A stretch of 64,000 nt of DNA from Fragilaria crotonensis (lineage: Eukaryota; Bacillariophyta; Fragilariophyceae; Fragilariales; Fragilariaceae), in the NCBI GenBank assembly GCA_022925895.1, contig JAKSYS010000048.1:99099-163098 (forward strand), in the 5' to 3' direction. The notes beneath the pieces are model-generated. The model saw nothing but the letters and a program-made list of their open reading frames with translations, was not told the DNA's origin and searched no databases. The first letter of the stretch is position 1; each line of letters begins with the position of its first letter. This document shows, in pieces, positions 8,867 to 19,298 of this stretch. The position numbers were made by a program, and so were the translations under genes.

Positions 8867-10369
8867 TCACTTCTTGGGATCTGCAATCTTGGCTCTCTTC
8901 TGGCGAGTGAGCGAGGGGTTGTTACGATTTCCACCGCTACCACACTTGCCGTCGCATTCGTCAGTCGACGCGACCGAGTTCGTTGAGTCAGCCGTCTCGT
9001 CGTCAACACCGGCCTTGCTCATCTGCTTGGCAAGCTGAGCTACCTGACGATTAACGACCTTTCTGATATTGTTGATTACGTCTTTCTTCGAACCTCCTTT
9101 CGATTTGTTGACCACCTTGCTATCCTTTTCGCCGGGTTTGTGGCCGCGCTTCAAGCGTTTCGAGGCGAGATCCTTTTTCTGCTCGGAAGTCAAAGCGGAG
9201 TATTCCTCCTTGGTGTAGTACCTATCCTCGACCTGGTCAATCTTACGTTTGCCAGTCTTCAACTCTGAGATGTTGACGGTATTCGCGGCCGTTTTAGACT
9301 TCGAAGCCTGACGAATATAATCTTGGTATAACGTTACACAAGCATCGAAGTCGTTTCGAAGACGTTCCTCAGACATAATCCGAGTTTTAACCGCATCAAA
9401 CTTGTCGGTTTTGATGCCGTCGAGTAAGTACCGGACCTTCGAACGAGGGTCAATACCCGCATATCCGTGTTCGACAAGACCCTCCAACACGGAGTGTTGT
9501 TGCTTGTGGACGTTTACGTAGCGCTCGAAATCCCAACGACGCTGCTCACCATTGTAAACAGTCGACTTGAGCTTGTCCTCGGCCGTCGTGGCCATGTTGT
9601 CGACGTTGTTGGGGCCGAGAAAGTGAGTAAAGAGGTGCTGATATGCAGCTCGTCCATCACGATGCCTCTGTGCAGGGCGTACATACGTCCAGGAATCCTT
9701 CTCACGGGTGATCGATGCAATGATCTCCCACACCTTTTCTCGGTTGACGAGGTAGACAGGGTCGGGGACCCTCGCTCCACCAGGGCTAAGCGAGTAATGA
9801 GGTGCCCTTGCAATCATTTCATCCTGCTTGGTCGGGTAGGATGTTGGAGGGTCCTCGCCCTGGGGAATGTCTTCATTCTTACGAACGACGTAGGCCAACG
9901 GAATCTTACGTTCTCCAAGTATGGAACGAAGGTACTCTTCGATAGATTCCATAGTCTTTGGCCAATCTTTCGGATTAATCGTAGGCAAGTCACCCGTTGG
10001 ATGCTTATATGTGGACTCAAACTCTCGCAGTTCGCGAACGGTCCGGATCACGGGGAGGGTTATGTCAGGTGCCTGAACGGCACGACTGACCCGTTCCTGA
10101 TGACGCAGGTAGAATGCGAGGAGCTTCAAGTGTCCCTCGGCGCGCATGTTCACCTGAACTCCTGGCGCTGGAATAGGAGCGCCACCTGCGGGATTCGGAA
10201 CGGTTCCGCCAGGTCGGCGAATAACCTTGCAGAGGCTTTCGACCTCTTCGTCGCTCAAAAGTTTAATCTCCTCGAGGTCACTCATACCCTGTTCCTCAAC
10301 TAGGGCCTGAGAAGCGCTCTCAGAGAAACCGATGCGGGTGAAGACCCCGCGCATAACAGCGTTGTTCAT
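8867..10369 (-). CDS. gag: Copia Gag
   Basis: 500 residues from the ATG at 10367-10369 to a UGA at 8867-8869. The first 55 residues (FTRIGFSESASQALVEEQG..) look like a small SAM-type helical domain; the middle is a helical capsid-like region with conserved WDFERYVNVHKQQH; the end is strongly basic (KRKIDQ, KRLKRGHK, KQMSKAG) and probably binds RNA. No CCHC zinc knuckle is visible, the C-terminal cysteines (DECDGKCGSG) being too few. The UGA is followed by C, a leaky stop context, and by pol in the same frame. It should build the virus-like particle of the element. Confidence 0.9.
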   Translation of the reverse strand: MNNAVMRGVFTRIGFSESASQALVEEQGMSDLEEIKLLSDEEVESLCKVIRRPGGTVPNPAGGAPIPAPGVQVNMRAEGHLKLLAFYLRHQERVSRAVQAPDITLPVIRTVRELREFESTYKHPTGDLPTINPKDWPKTMESIEEYLRSILGERKIPLAYVVRKNEDIPQGEDPPTSYPTKQDEMIARAPHYSLSPGGARVPDPVYLVNREKVWEIIASITREKDSWTYVRPAQRHRDGRAAYQHLFTHFLGPNNVDNMATTAEDKLKSTVYNGEQRRWDFERYVNVHKQQHSVLEGLVEHGYAGIDPRSKVRYLLDGIKTDKFDAVKTRIMSEERLRNDFDACVTLYQDYIRQASKSKTAANTVNISELKTGKRKIDQVEDRYYTKEEYSALTSEQKKDLASKRLKRGHKPGEKDSKVVNKSKGGSKKDVINNIRKVVNRQVAQLAKQMSKAGVDDETADSTNSVASTDECDGKCGSGGNRNNPSLTRQKRAKIADPKK

Positions 10370-10839
10370 GGCGTCGAGTGTAAAAGGGAAAAGGAAATCA
10401 GGGAACCAAGATTATACAAACCCAGATCCATCACCGATTCGAATATATCCCTTTAAACGGTGTGCCAATCATCTGGCCGTTGAGTTTAACCGCTATAGAA
10501 TTTATCATGACTTAATAGTCTATATGTCACCAAACGAATCGTGGTTTAGCCTAAGATGGTCAGGCATGGAAAGGATGGCGCCCCATCAATCCCGATGGCG
10601 TCGTGTCGTTCGGTGCCATGCATCAAGGGTTTGAATCATCCATTAAGATGCACCAACCAGGCCACACGCCCATCTCGCGTGTTAAGGTCCACTGGTGGTA
10701 GGCAGTTCGAAGCCTGCCCAGGCATAGAGTGAAATTATCGGATTTCAGCAGGTACTCACATCGTCCAAAAACAATTCGGGACGATGGAATAACGAATGGT
10801 ATACGCACGCGTCAAGTGCGTCTGCAAACGATGGCAAGG

Positions 10840-10859
10840 GCGACATGGGTCTGATAAAC
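10840..10859 (-). other. Probable primer-binding site of the copia element
   Basis: Immediately inside the 5' LTR the sense strand reads GTTTATCAGACCCATG. This does not match the 3' end of a tRNA (no TGG start) but its complement can be drawn as half of an anticodon arm: stem TGGGT, loop CTGATAA, then AC. Priming from an internally cut tRNA is known for Drosophila copia; which tRNA this would be is not settled. Confidence 0.4.
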
Positions 10860-11009
10860 TGAGTAAAAACGGGCGATAAAAGAAGGGACAACGATAACGA
10901 AGACGTTCTAACTAAGATTATAACACGAATATAGCATGCGGGTGCACTCTTACCGCATACTGTCGTACAGTCGTACGGGACACGAATGTTACTTGAGCAC
11001 CTTTAATCA
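10860..11009 (-). repeat. 5' LTR of the copia element
   Basis: 150 bp, matching 4428-4577 throughout by eye. It should carry the element's promoter (minus strand). TGGT follows at 11010-11013 as the target duplication. Confidence 0.93.
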
Positions 11010-11013
11010 TGGT

Positions 11014-13121
11014 GGGAGGGGCCTTCGGCCTTGGGACTTGGGACAGTGGATAGTGGATACTGACTATCAGTGTTTGGAAAAACCCATTTTCGGGTTTTTG
11101 GAGAATTCGTTATATTTTTCACAAAAACACTGAAAAACACCACATTTCTTAGCACTTTGCATTTTACCCAATTTGCCAGTATAATTAACATTTGATGCTG
11201 ATGATGATTGGAGCAATTTCACACATAGTAAGGGCCTAAGCTGTGGTGTTAGAATTACTAGACAGTCGTCGGACGATGGTGCGAGCGAATGCACGACGAG
11301 CAATCATAGTACGAGTAACAATTAACAACGCAACAACGGCAGCAGGGAAGGATAATATGTCGGTTTCGTGGGCCGACGAGGTCAAAGGCGTGACGACCAC
11401 CAGTTCCAGTAAATGTACGGCTGAGAAGGAAAGGAGAACTAATATGTTTCGAGAGAACATTCCTTGAAATTAATCCAGTCATTAAAGAAGTTTGATTGAC
11501 ATCTACTTCCTAACATAAATATCTCCATGAGAATCACCACAAGAACACGGACACCAGCACGGTCCAGGACCCTGGGGGAACCACCAATTAATGAATGGTT
11601 GCTGAAAAATGTATAGAAAGCTTGCCAAATCCTTCCATACCTGTGCCTCTTGTGGCATCAAGAACAAGCGAATGACGTGATACAGCAACAATGACAAACG
11701 GCTTGTGATGATGTGGACACGTTTTGACACAGTGATACAATCATGACTGAAGTACAGCATGTAGCGTTGGAGCACGAGCGAGCTTGTCCATAAACCTTAT
11801 CTAGCTACTACTACTGTAGTAGCTCAAAAAAGGAAAAAAGGAACCAAAAGATTTTTTGAAAAATCGCAGCTAAAGACACCTCCTGCTTGTCAAGAACCTG
11901 CTGATCACGGCCACACACATTATTGCATAGTTGGAAGCTGGAATTGTCAGCATTCCGTCATACCTGGAGGAGCTCAAGCATATGACTCCTGCTGTACATA
12001 GTGTTTCGATGCAACTAGTAGTCAGCACGACACATTTTCATTTCACGTGAAGTTCGGTTTGTATCAAAATTTTATCTTGAAAAGCATCAACAAAATGCAT
12101 GTGGCTGATTGCTAGGTTCTATTGGATGTCAGATGAATTTGTTCCTCCGATCAATCATCCTGCTGCAGCAACGCGACCAGTAACTTTGCATACTCCAGCA
12201 TAAAATACTTCTCCACAATTCATCAATGATTATGCCTAGAATCATACTCTCTGTATGATGCATAACATGACAACAAGCAATAATTTCTCCGACATGGGTT
12301 GATTTCATTGACAGCAGCAGCAGTTAATGTGGAACAAAATGAGCAGTGCTGAGCCTCAAATATGACCTTCAATTGTCACAAAAAAATGTTGATCAACAAA
12401 GTGCTAACGAAGAACCACCTCATGTCAAAATCAAGTTGCACATGTTCTTGAATCGTCTGTCAAACCAGGAAGTCATTCATCAGAGACAATATCCTTCTGT
12501 CCTTGATGGCAATGGTTGGTGGTATCAAGAAGTGGGCTGGTGGTCAATTTGAATTTTTACACCATGCAACATTGCAGGCATCAACAAAAGACGTTTTCAA
12601 AAGAATATGTTAGCAATTACTACTACGTTGGGTCTCAGTCTGGCAAACTTCAAGATTCCCAGGGGCATTTGAGAAGAAGAAATATCCACCCCTGGTGTTG
12701 AAGAACTGGTGCGGCAAGCCAGAAATATCTCTGTAAAATCACACATTTTTCTGATAAATTGGAAGACATTCACTATGAAGAAGCCTGACAATCATTGCTA
12801 AGTTATGATAAGGTATCAGTTGACAATGTTATGACTGGTGCAGTGGTTTGAAATAATGTGTCACAGGCAGCTGTCTCAAGCTCATGATTGTCCACCAGCT
12901 ACGTTGCTGCGTTACACTCCAGTATTCTTGGAAGCAAGCACAGGAGCAGTACCAGGTACTAGTAGTGGAACATTCCTTTATTGCTTGGGAAGTCTTTAAA
13001 CAAAAGAAATTTGCTATAAATTGTTGATGAGAAGCGATTGTTAGACGTATAACCCTAAAAGGACCTATGTTTTTGGGGTTAAGATAGATAATTCCGGGTG
13101 TCTCTGATGTGTGACTTGTGA
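11014..13121. other. Long AT-rich stretch without a supported gene
   Basis: Only short, low-quality open frames occur on both strands, none with recognisable domains. There is a hairpin AAAAACCCATTTTCGGGTTTTT near 11079-11101. The composition and lack of coding bias resemble old non-autonomous repeat DNA or long UTR/ncRNA, but no terminal repeats were found. Confidence 0.4.
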
Positions 13122-13129
13122 CTTATGAG

Positions 13130-13450
13130 CAGAGACGGGAATTTCAAACCCAGCCCACCCAAACCCACGGCCCACCCAAACCCATTGGGTTAAGGGTGGG
13201 TTTTGGGTGAGCTCAGGATTTCATGGGTGGGTCTGGGTGGGCCGGCAAATCATAGCAAAAAATGACTGTAGATGTTTGCTACCGGTAGTAGTAGAGCCAT
13301 CTAGTCCAGTACTAACTACTGGGTTTGGGTGGGTTTGGGTAGGTCTTGGTAGATCGTATGGGTTCTGGGTGGGTTTGGGCTGGTACTTCCGTGAGCGTAG
13401 CTTTACGTGGGTACCCATGGGTTTGATATTTTCAGAAATTCCCGTCTCTG
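13130..13450. mobile_element. hAT-type MITE with GGGTTTGGGTGGG arms
   Basis: 321-bp non-autonomous element. Terminal inverted repeats of 16 bp, CAGAGACGGGAATTTC at 13130-13145 and its complement at 13435-13450, are flanked by a perfect 8-bp target duplication CTTATGAG (13122-13129 and 13451-13458). CAGAG ends and an 8-bp duplication are hAT hallmarks. Inside, one side is C-rich (repeated CCCACCCAAACCC) and the other G-rich (GGGTTTGGGTGGG), so the element can fold back on itself or form G-quadruplexes. It encodes no protein; the glycine/tryptophan-rich frame across it is an artefact of the repeats. Confidence 0.88.
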
Positions 13451-13458
13451 CTTATGAG

Positions 13459-13915
13459 TGTTCGAAATCTCGATTCACTACCTTGATGCTCCTGGCTTAC
13501 TGTTACTACTCTAGGGACTACGGACTCGATTCGGGGCAGAAGCATGAATGCATTGTGACAATCAGCAACACAAAGGAATACCAACTGCAGTCTTTCTTTC
13601 TCTTCGTAACGTGCGTGTTGGGGAGAGCAAAGGCTAACACTTGTCCCCCTTTGGTCGTCAACGTTTATTCCTGTACTACTAGGACGAATCGACAATAAAC
13701 GAGAGAAATTCTCCATTGTGAGTTGCAGGTGTTACGTAATAGATTGATAAAACAACGCATGGATAGAATGACATCCAATTGTTGATACCGAGCCAAACAC
13801 CTGCAGGTTGTATTTCACAACATGATCAGTATGGGCATGTTATCGTGCGACTGAGTCGTTACAATTGCGGCAAATGCGCCAATGATGAATTGCGTCCCCT
13901 GCTTCTCCAAAGGAT
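13459..13915. other. No gene seen
   Basis: Between the hAT MITE and the hypothetical gene at 13916. It contains only short chance frames and no repeat or motif I can assign. Confidence 0.4.
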
Positions 13916-14702
13916 TTAGAAACAGCAACTTTGTCGTCTGTTTGTCATCTTCTTATTCAGATGCGTATCATCTTTCACCAGTTTCGGTGGCATCATTAAA
14001 GATGCCAATTCTCCAAGGCTGAGGAGGGGTTCTGATAAATGGCTGTCCTGTCGTATCATTTGATGCTTCTCGTGCGGTATTTGCAATGCATCGAGATCAG
14101 CAGCGAGAGTATCATCATCCTCAACAGCTGTCTCGGGTTCATCGTGCGTACTCTGATTGTATGTGAGCACAATAGGCGACGCAATCGAATGTCGGCGTCC
14201 GAGCTTGTGTTGCGGCTTCCTTCCCGTAGTGGTTGTCTGTTCCGCGGAATGAGTGGATCCTGATATTTCACCACCATCAGTAGGGATATTGATGCGCATT
14301 CCAATAACGAACTTCTTGGTTGATGTTGGCATGGGCATCGTAGTCTTGGATAGCGAAAATTATGTTACCACCACAAGTTACTTTTTTCTTTTTCCAATCC
14401 ATCGATTCTGTAGAACAGACGTCGGTCATCTGAGGTCCAAAGTTCCTTTGTATCTCTGTGTGGGGATCGTGGTCCTGCGTGTGAGCATGACCCCATTGAC
14501 GAAGAAACTCCCCAATGAGAAACTCTGGTTTGGCAAAATACTTAAATGGCATCTGATAATCTTGAAACGAATCGTCATCAGTCAGTACAACAACTTTACA
14601 CGCAATTTGTGATGACCCCGTAGAAATCACCGTTCGTTCGACACCATTTTTCAATGCCATGCAAAATTCTTCTGTCACACCTTTTTGAAAAACATTTTGC
14701 AT
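13916..14702 (-). CDS. Hypothetical protein in two coding blocks
   Basis: Two good coding blocks lie in different frames on the minus strand: 14702 down to about 14380 (MQNVFQKGVTEEFCMAL...GEFLRQWGHAHTQDHDPHTE) and about 14350 down to 13916 (..KKFVIGMRINIPTDGGE...SEPLLSLGELASLMMPPK). Joining them needs removal of a segment with length 1 mod 3. A GTAACT...CCAAG segment of 37 nt, or a GTCTGT...CCAAG segment of 76 nt, would do this; the first is unusually short, the second has a weak donor. A frameshift is the alternative. The C-terminal part is rich in Thr, Asp and Ser and ends in a basic tail with CCF. I recognise no family; it looks like a lineage-specific soluble or regulatory protein. Confidence 0.5.
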
Positions 14703-14756
14703 ATCGCCAGCTATTCCTGTAGCACTATAGTACGATAGTACCAGAATCGGACCCAT

Positions 14757-15211
14757 CGAAAGTCGTTGTCAAGTAGTAGAATCTACGTGACACCCAACAC
14801 AAGGCAGACGTGCCTGATCGGATGTCCCCAATAAACAATTCTACGAGTATCTTGAAAAGTGGACTGACGACGAAGTCCGAGGTAAATGACCGTAGTGTGT
14901 GTGCCCGTCTCAGACCAGGGAGAACGTCGGGAATACGCCTCGGGTTGGTAACGAGTGAGGTTTCGATGTAACTCATACATAAATCATCAACTGGGGACAT
15001 CCGGAAACGCACCTTACATGTATTGATTCCACGTAGAAGCCAAATGAATAAGACGGATTTTCGGGATGTCGCTTCAGGACATCGATTTTCCGGATGCCTA
15101 CCAGTATCGGTAGTCCTATTTATTCTGGTTCATTCGGAAACGCACCGCTGGACCGCTGTGATGGCGTTCGACGATTCAACTGGATTTCGGGCTACAAGCC
15201 ATTTCTTTAGG
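14757..15211. other. Intergenic DNA before the Harbinger element
   Basis: No gene. GGAAACGCACC occurs twice (near 15002 and 15136), and there is a GACATC...GATGTC arrangement around 15065-15085. No further structure was assigned. Confidence 0.35.
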
Positions 15212-15455
15212 GAGTGTCCATACAAGAAACTTCGATCCAAGTTTCGATCCAAGTTCCAAGGGCGCATAACCAGATAATTAAAAGTTCGATTGTCTTCTCT
15301 CGAAGTGTTGTCCATACAAGAAAACTTGGATCGAACTGTCCAAGTTCTGAACTCCCAAGTTTCAACTTGAGGATCGAAGGCGAGTACTTGTACCACTGAC
15401 GTGCATCATTTCGTAGCAAGACCATAAATGACATACTAACTTGCTGAAAATCACC

Positions 15456-16897
15456 ATGCTAGTATCTGAGACAATTTGGAAGAGAGGACTGTTGTCGTAT
15501 GCGGACGAAATGGAACAAACGGCTTCCTTGCTTGCGAATGCTTTGGCAAATGTGGCTGCTGGGGTTGCAGTTGACGTTGCAGGAAAGAAGTCATCTTCCT
15601 CTGCAACTAGAACAAGGACACGCGGTGGATCAGCCCCTGGACGTTCATTTCGACGTCGTATCCGACGTTCGGTTGAGGACATTTACCGACAGCTAGGTGA
15701 TGTGTACTTCAGGAGGGCATACAGAATGAAGTACACCACCTTCAAACGTCTTGCTAATGACCTTCGGCAGAGTATACTAGACGTATCAGGTCAGAAAGAT
15801 GGAGGTCAATCCAGGCATGTTCCGAATGGCCGTATCTCACCTGATGTACGCCTTGCGTGTGCCATACGATGGTTTGCTGGAGGCTCTCCGTATGACATAA
15901 TGACGACGTTTGGTATTGGTCACACCGACACATTTAACAGTTTTTGGTACGTTGTTGAGGCAATAAACAAACATCCCAACTTTGTCATAGCATATCCTGA
16001 AGATCATGATGTGCAGAGGGCCATCGCTGAAGGCTTTTTCAAAGTGTCAAAGGCTGGTTTCAAGTGCTGTGCCGGTGCAATTGATGGAATACTGATATGG
16101 ACACATAAGCCCTCCAAGAAAGACTGCAGGGAGGCTGGTTGCGACGAGGGAAAGTTCAACTGCTCACGAAAGAAGAAGTATGGCTTAAATTGTCAGGCAG
16201 TGTGTGATGTCCGCGGACGAATTCTGGACATTTCTATTCAATACCCTGGTTGTACTTCCGATTGTCTTGCCTTTGAAGGCATGTCACTTCACCAAAAGCT
16301 AGAGGATGGCATCCTAGCTCCTGGACTATGTATCTTCGGCGACAATGCTTATTTAAATACAGCGTACATGGCGACACCCTATCCTGGCGTGTCTGGTGGG
16401 ACACGAGATTCTTATAACTTTTATCACTCCCAATTGAGGATACGAATTGAGTGTACATTCGGTATGCTTACGATGAGGTGGGCAATACTGCGAAGTGCAA
16501 TCCCTGTGAATGTCACAATAAAAAAGACAGTGGCTCTCGTTCTTGCACTCGCAAAACTTCATAACTTTGCATTGAAGTTGAGGATGGACGATCTGATCTC
16601 ACGTATATTGCTAATGATGAATGGAACAGCGAACTCAATGGCAGTGTGCCGTTGGTCCCAGTAACAGTGCGAGACTTGTCGGAAGAGAGTTCGTCGTCTG
16701 CAAACAACGAGGATGTCCTTCCAATACAATTGTTGCATGGTGGCGAGCATTTTGATGATATTGGTGGTATGATTGGTCGATATAACAGACAGCGACGATA
16801 CAACAGAAATACGAGTGGACCTCTCCCGCGCGACCGATTGCACTCGCATGTTGCATCCATTGGCATCACGCGACCGACGCCACTGCCACGACGGTAG
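15456..16897 (+). CDS. PIF/Harbinger DDE transposase, one frame break near the end
   Basis: First ATG at 15456 (MLVSETIW). The catalytic triad is present: D in GAIDGI (about 16080), D in GDNAYL (about 16340) and E in RIRIECTFGMLTMRW (about 16450), with the helix ALAKLHNFALK after it. In the first frame the protein stops at 16664, but the typical C-terminus (EDGRSDLTYIANDEWN ... LHSHVASIGITRP) continues in another frame to 16897. The switch lies at 16577-16580 and is repaired by one extra T in AAGTTGAGG. So the copy is either freshly inactivated or carries a one-base assembly error. Full length would be about 480 residues, normal for the family. It cuts and pastes the element together with the partner protein. 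Confidence 0.87.
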
Positions 16898-16974
16898 AAC
16901 TAGTATCCGCGGGCCCCACCGACTCGACGTCTCCTATCTGAAATCTTATAGGCAGTGTAAACTAGTACTAGAAA

Positions 16975-18719
16975 TCAGCTGGTGCTGGCTGCTGGTGAAA
17001 GAACATCGGACAATTCATCTAGCTCCTTCATAATGAGTTCGCATTCTTCGTCAAAGAATGTCAGAAGCGAAGCAGCTCTTGGATCATTCATGTCAAGTTC
17101 CGCTCTCGCTCGGCGAAACTCACGGGCTTTATCAGTGAGCTGCGATCGACGTTCAAACTTGCGTTTCCTGTCTTGCTCACTCCTTTCAACCATAAATCTG
17201 TTTTCCTCCATCGCCTTTTGATGCTCGCGATCTATAATGCGTTGCTCCACCATTGTTTCTTGTATACTCGCAATCCTGTTCAGGCTTTCTGCAAGTGGTT
17301 CGAACAATCCTGGCGGGCTCACATGTTGATCAGCAGCATCCTGTCGACCACGAAGCCTGGCGGTGACTGTAGTTGGAGCATCAGAAGCGTCTGCGGCACC
17401 AGTGCCTTCTGTGAGACACTGCAAAGACGATTGGAGAAGTTGGTGAGAATCAGCGACTTCCCAGAAATACAAAAGGTAGGATGGTCTACCATTCAGAAAG
17501 GATTGGCGAAGATGCAATGCACGAGCTGGACGGTTCCTGAGTCCACCGATTGTATCATTCGTACCATGCCTGGGATGACAATTGGATGTTAAACTGCTCG
17601 TAGTCATCATGGAGACATCCGCCTCCTCCTGCTGCTCATTGTCATCAAGAATGTCAATGTTGTCCTGTTCCTCGTCCTCTTCAGTGCTCCCACCCTCACC
17701 TTGTCCGCTTCTTTCCCAATCCCTAATGATGCGAAGGAGATCTGTTCGCATAGATGTGAATGAGTCCAATACCTTCTTGGGCGTTGCCGGTGTGAAATGA
17801 GCAACGCAGTGGTAGGAGCAATCAATGGAGCTTACGTAATCAGAATGACAAGATGACGATGGAGCTCTCGGGTTGTAGTCTTTATCATTCCATAAATTTG
17901 AAATTAGTTCAAATACAGTTAAGGATCTGTGAACAAGAGCAACGCATACTAGTGTGAGTATCCAAAATACAAATGGGAAGCAATGACAGGCAGGAGCATA
18001 CCACATACGTACCTACGCTCACTATTGCGAGCATCTAATTCAGCACGTGATGGTGCGTCAGCTCGTCTCAAAAATGCAGCTTTTATGTTGTCTTGTGTAA
18101 AGCACATGATCAATCGAAGGTACGGCACGATTCCACGCCAGTTCGATCCTCCTCTGGTATTACCGCCGCCACTCGCATCAGTACTACCACCACCACCCGC
18201 TAGATCAGAGGGCAACACTTGCTGTTCCCGAGCCCTTCTTAGAAGCATCTGCTTCAGCCGGAGTGTTTCGGCGGTCAAAAAGGCAATGTCTGCTTGGTCC
18301 TTGATTGGATGGCTCTCCAGCCATTGGATCTGGCGTGTCCTTGGCCAGTTGACAGGGCGAGGCAAGGGAGAAATCGCGAAGAGGGTAGCACGTCGCACGA
18401 TTTCAGTGACGTAATCCTTGCTCTGAGGACGCATTACGGTTTTTGGGAGAAGGGACCATGGCTCATCGTCAAAGGAGAACAATGGTTTATCCTCCTCCTC
18501 GTCTGCACAACTGGAACGACTGCTGTCATCGCTATCATCAACACCAGATGTACTACGACCATACAGTCCAACAGACAAAAGGTATAAGACCTTTTTCTCG
18601 TTGCCTGAGTCAATGTATACCTGTTGAGAAACACAGGTGCCGTTGTCGTACATTGATTCAAGAGTGGTATCTGTATACCCTTCTTCAGCAACGACATTGT
18701 CATTGAGAGAAGAACTCAT
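16975..18719 (-). CDS. PIF/Harbinger second protein (Myb/trihelix-like partner)
   Basis: Two exons, 18719-18013 and 17926-16975, joined across an 86-nt intron (GTACGT...TTCACAG), restore NSERR|SLTVFELISNLWNDKDYNP. The ATG at 18719 is the first in the exon; the frame upstream is open but has only GTG. Conserved blocks: NWRGIVPYLRLIMCF and AELDARNSERR, NLWNDKDYNP, then RTDLLRIIRDWERSGQGEGG, and a charged coiled-coil region near the end (QRIIDREHQKAMEENRFMVERSEQDRKRKFERR). This resembles the second ORF of algal Harbinger elements, thought to bind transposon DNA and help import the transposase. About 550 residues. Confidence 0.8.
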
Positions 18720-19162
18720 AGTAGAGGAGAGAAGATGCACGTCTGCTTCTCCCCCCGCTGCCAAAATACTCAAAGTACCTGCTAGTAGAGTACCAAGCAA
18801 CTGCAGCACCACCAGCCTAGTCGTTGTCCGTGCTCCTTGTTGAAGTCTGAAATTGACGTCACAACAATTGCAGTAATCCCTTCCTCAATTGTCAATACGT
18901 ACTGGATGGTACCCTATTGACAAGTGAAGGAAAGGAACAACTGAATGGAGCAAAGATCAACAAAATGAAATGAGAACAGCACTACTTTGACTGCGAACAT
19001 GTACTCTTGCAGTATGGTGTTTGCGAAAGTGGAGGGAAGATTGTGGGAAGATTGTGGGAAGATTTTTATGATCCTCCAGTTCAACATGTCAGAACGAATG
19101 GTCAAAACTGTAGCAATTCAATAGGATATGAAACTTGGATACTTCGACTTGGACAAAAAGTT

Positions 19163-19192
19163 GAGGCGGACTTGGACATCCAAGTCCGCCTC
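19163..19192. repeat. Perfect inverted repeat inside the Harbinger right end
   Basis: Arms GAGGCGGACTTGGA (19163-19176) and its exact complement (19179-19192) with a 2-bp spacer CA. It could form a cruciform or be a paired binding site close to the element's right terminus. Confidence 0.7.
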
Positions 19193-19298
19193 AGATGAGT
19201 CCCGCCAAAGGGTCGATCGAAGTTGAGTCACGAAGAAACTGGTGATGAGCCCTTGGAAACTTGGGAACTTGGATCGAAAAATTCTTGTATGGACACTC

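Larger units (their letters stand above)
4428..11009 (-). mobile_element. Complete Ty1/copia LTR retrotransposon (diatom CoDi-like)
   Basis: A 6,582-bp element read on the minus strand: 5' LTR (10860-11009), primer site next to it, gag, pol, a purine tract reading GAGGGGA just before the 3' LTR, and 3' LTR (4428-4577). The LTRs start TG and end CA. The sequence TGGT directly flanks both ends (4424-4427 and 11010-11013), which is a 4-bp target duplication; copia usually makes 5 bp. Domain order PR-IN-RT-RH places it in Ty1/copia. Because the LTRs look identical and the pol frame is intact, insertion was recent and the copy may still be active. It inserted about 220 bp upstream of the small gene at 3965-4210. 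Confidence 0.95.
15212..19298. mobile_element. PIF/Harbinger DNA transposon with two convergent genes
   Basis: About 4.1 kb bounded by inverted ends that begin with the same 17 bp, GAGTGTCCATACAAGAA (15212 forward; complement ending 19298). Subterminal DNA on both sides is filled with CGATCCAAG/CTTGGATCG words, likely transposase-binding sites, and the left end has a second TIR-like copy near 15308. It carries a DDE transposase gene on plus and a second gene on minus, with 77 bp between stops, which is the standard PIF/Harbinger gene set. A clean 3-bp TWA/TTA target duplication was not found, so the outermost bases may have changed. Confidence 0.85.

Noticed and set aside
10690-10715. tRNA T-arm-like GGCAGTTCGAAGCCTGCC
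   Set aside because: The loop is one base too long and no acceptor, D or anticodon arms can be drawn around it.
13207-13698. 163-codon plus ORF rich in Gly-Trp-Val
   Set aside because: It is a translation of the GGGTTTGGGTGGG arms of the hAT MITE and continues into unrelated flank.
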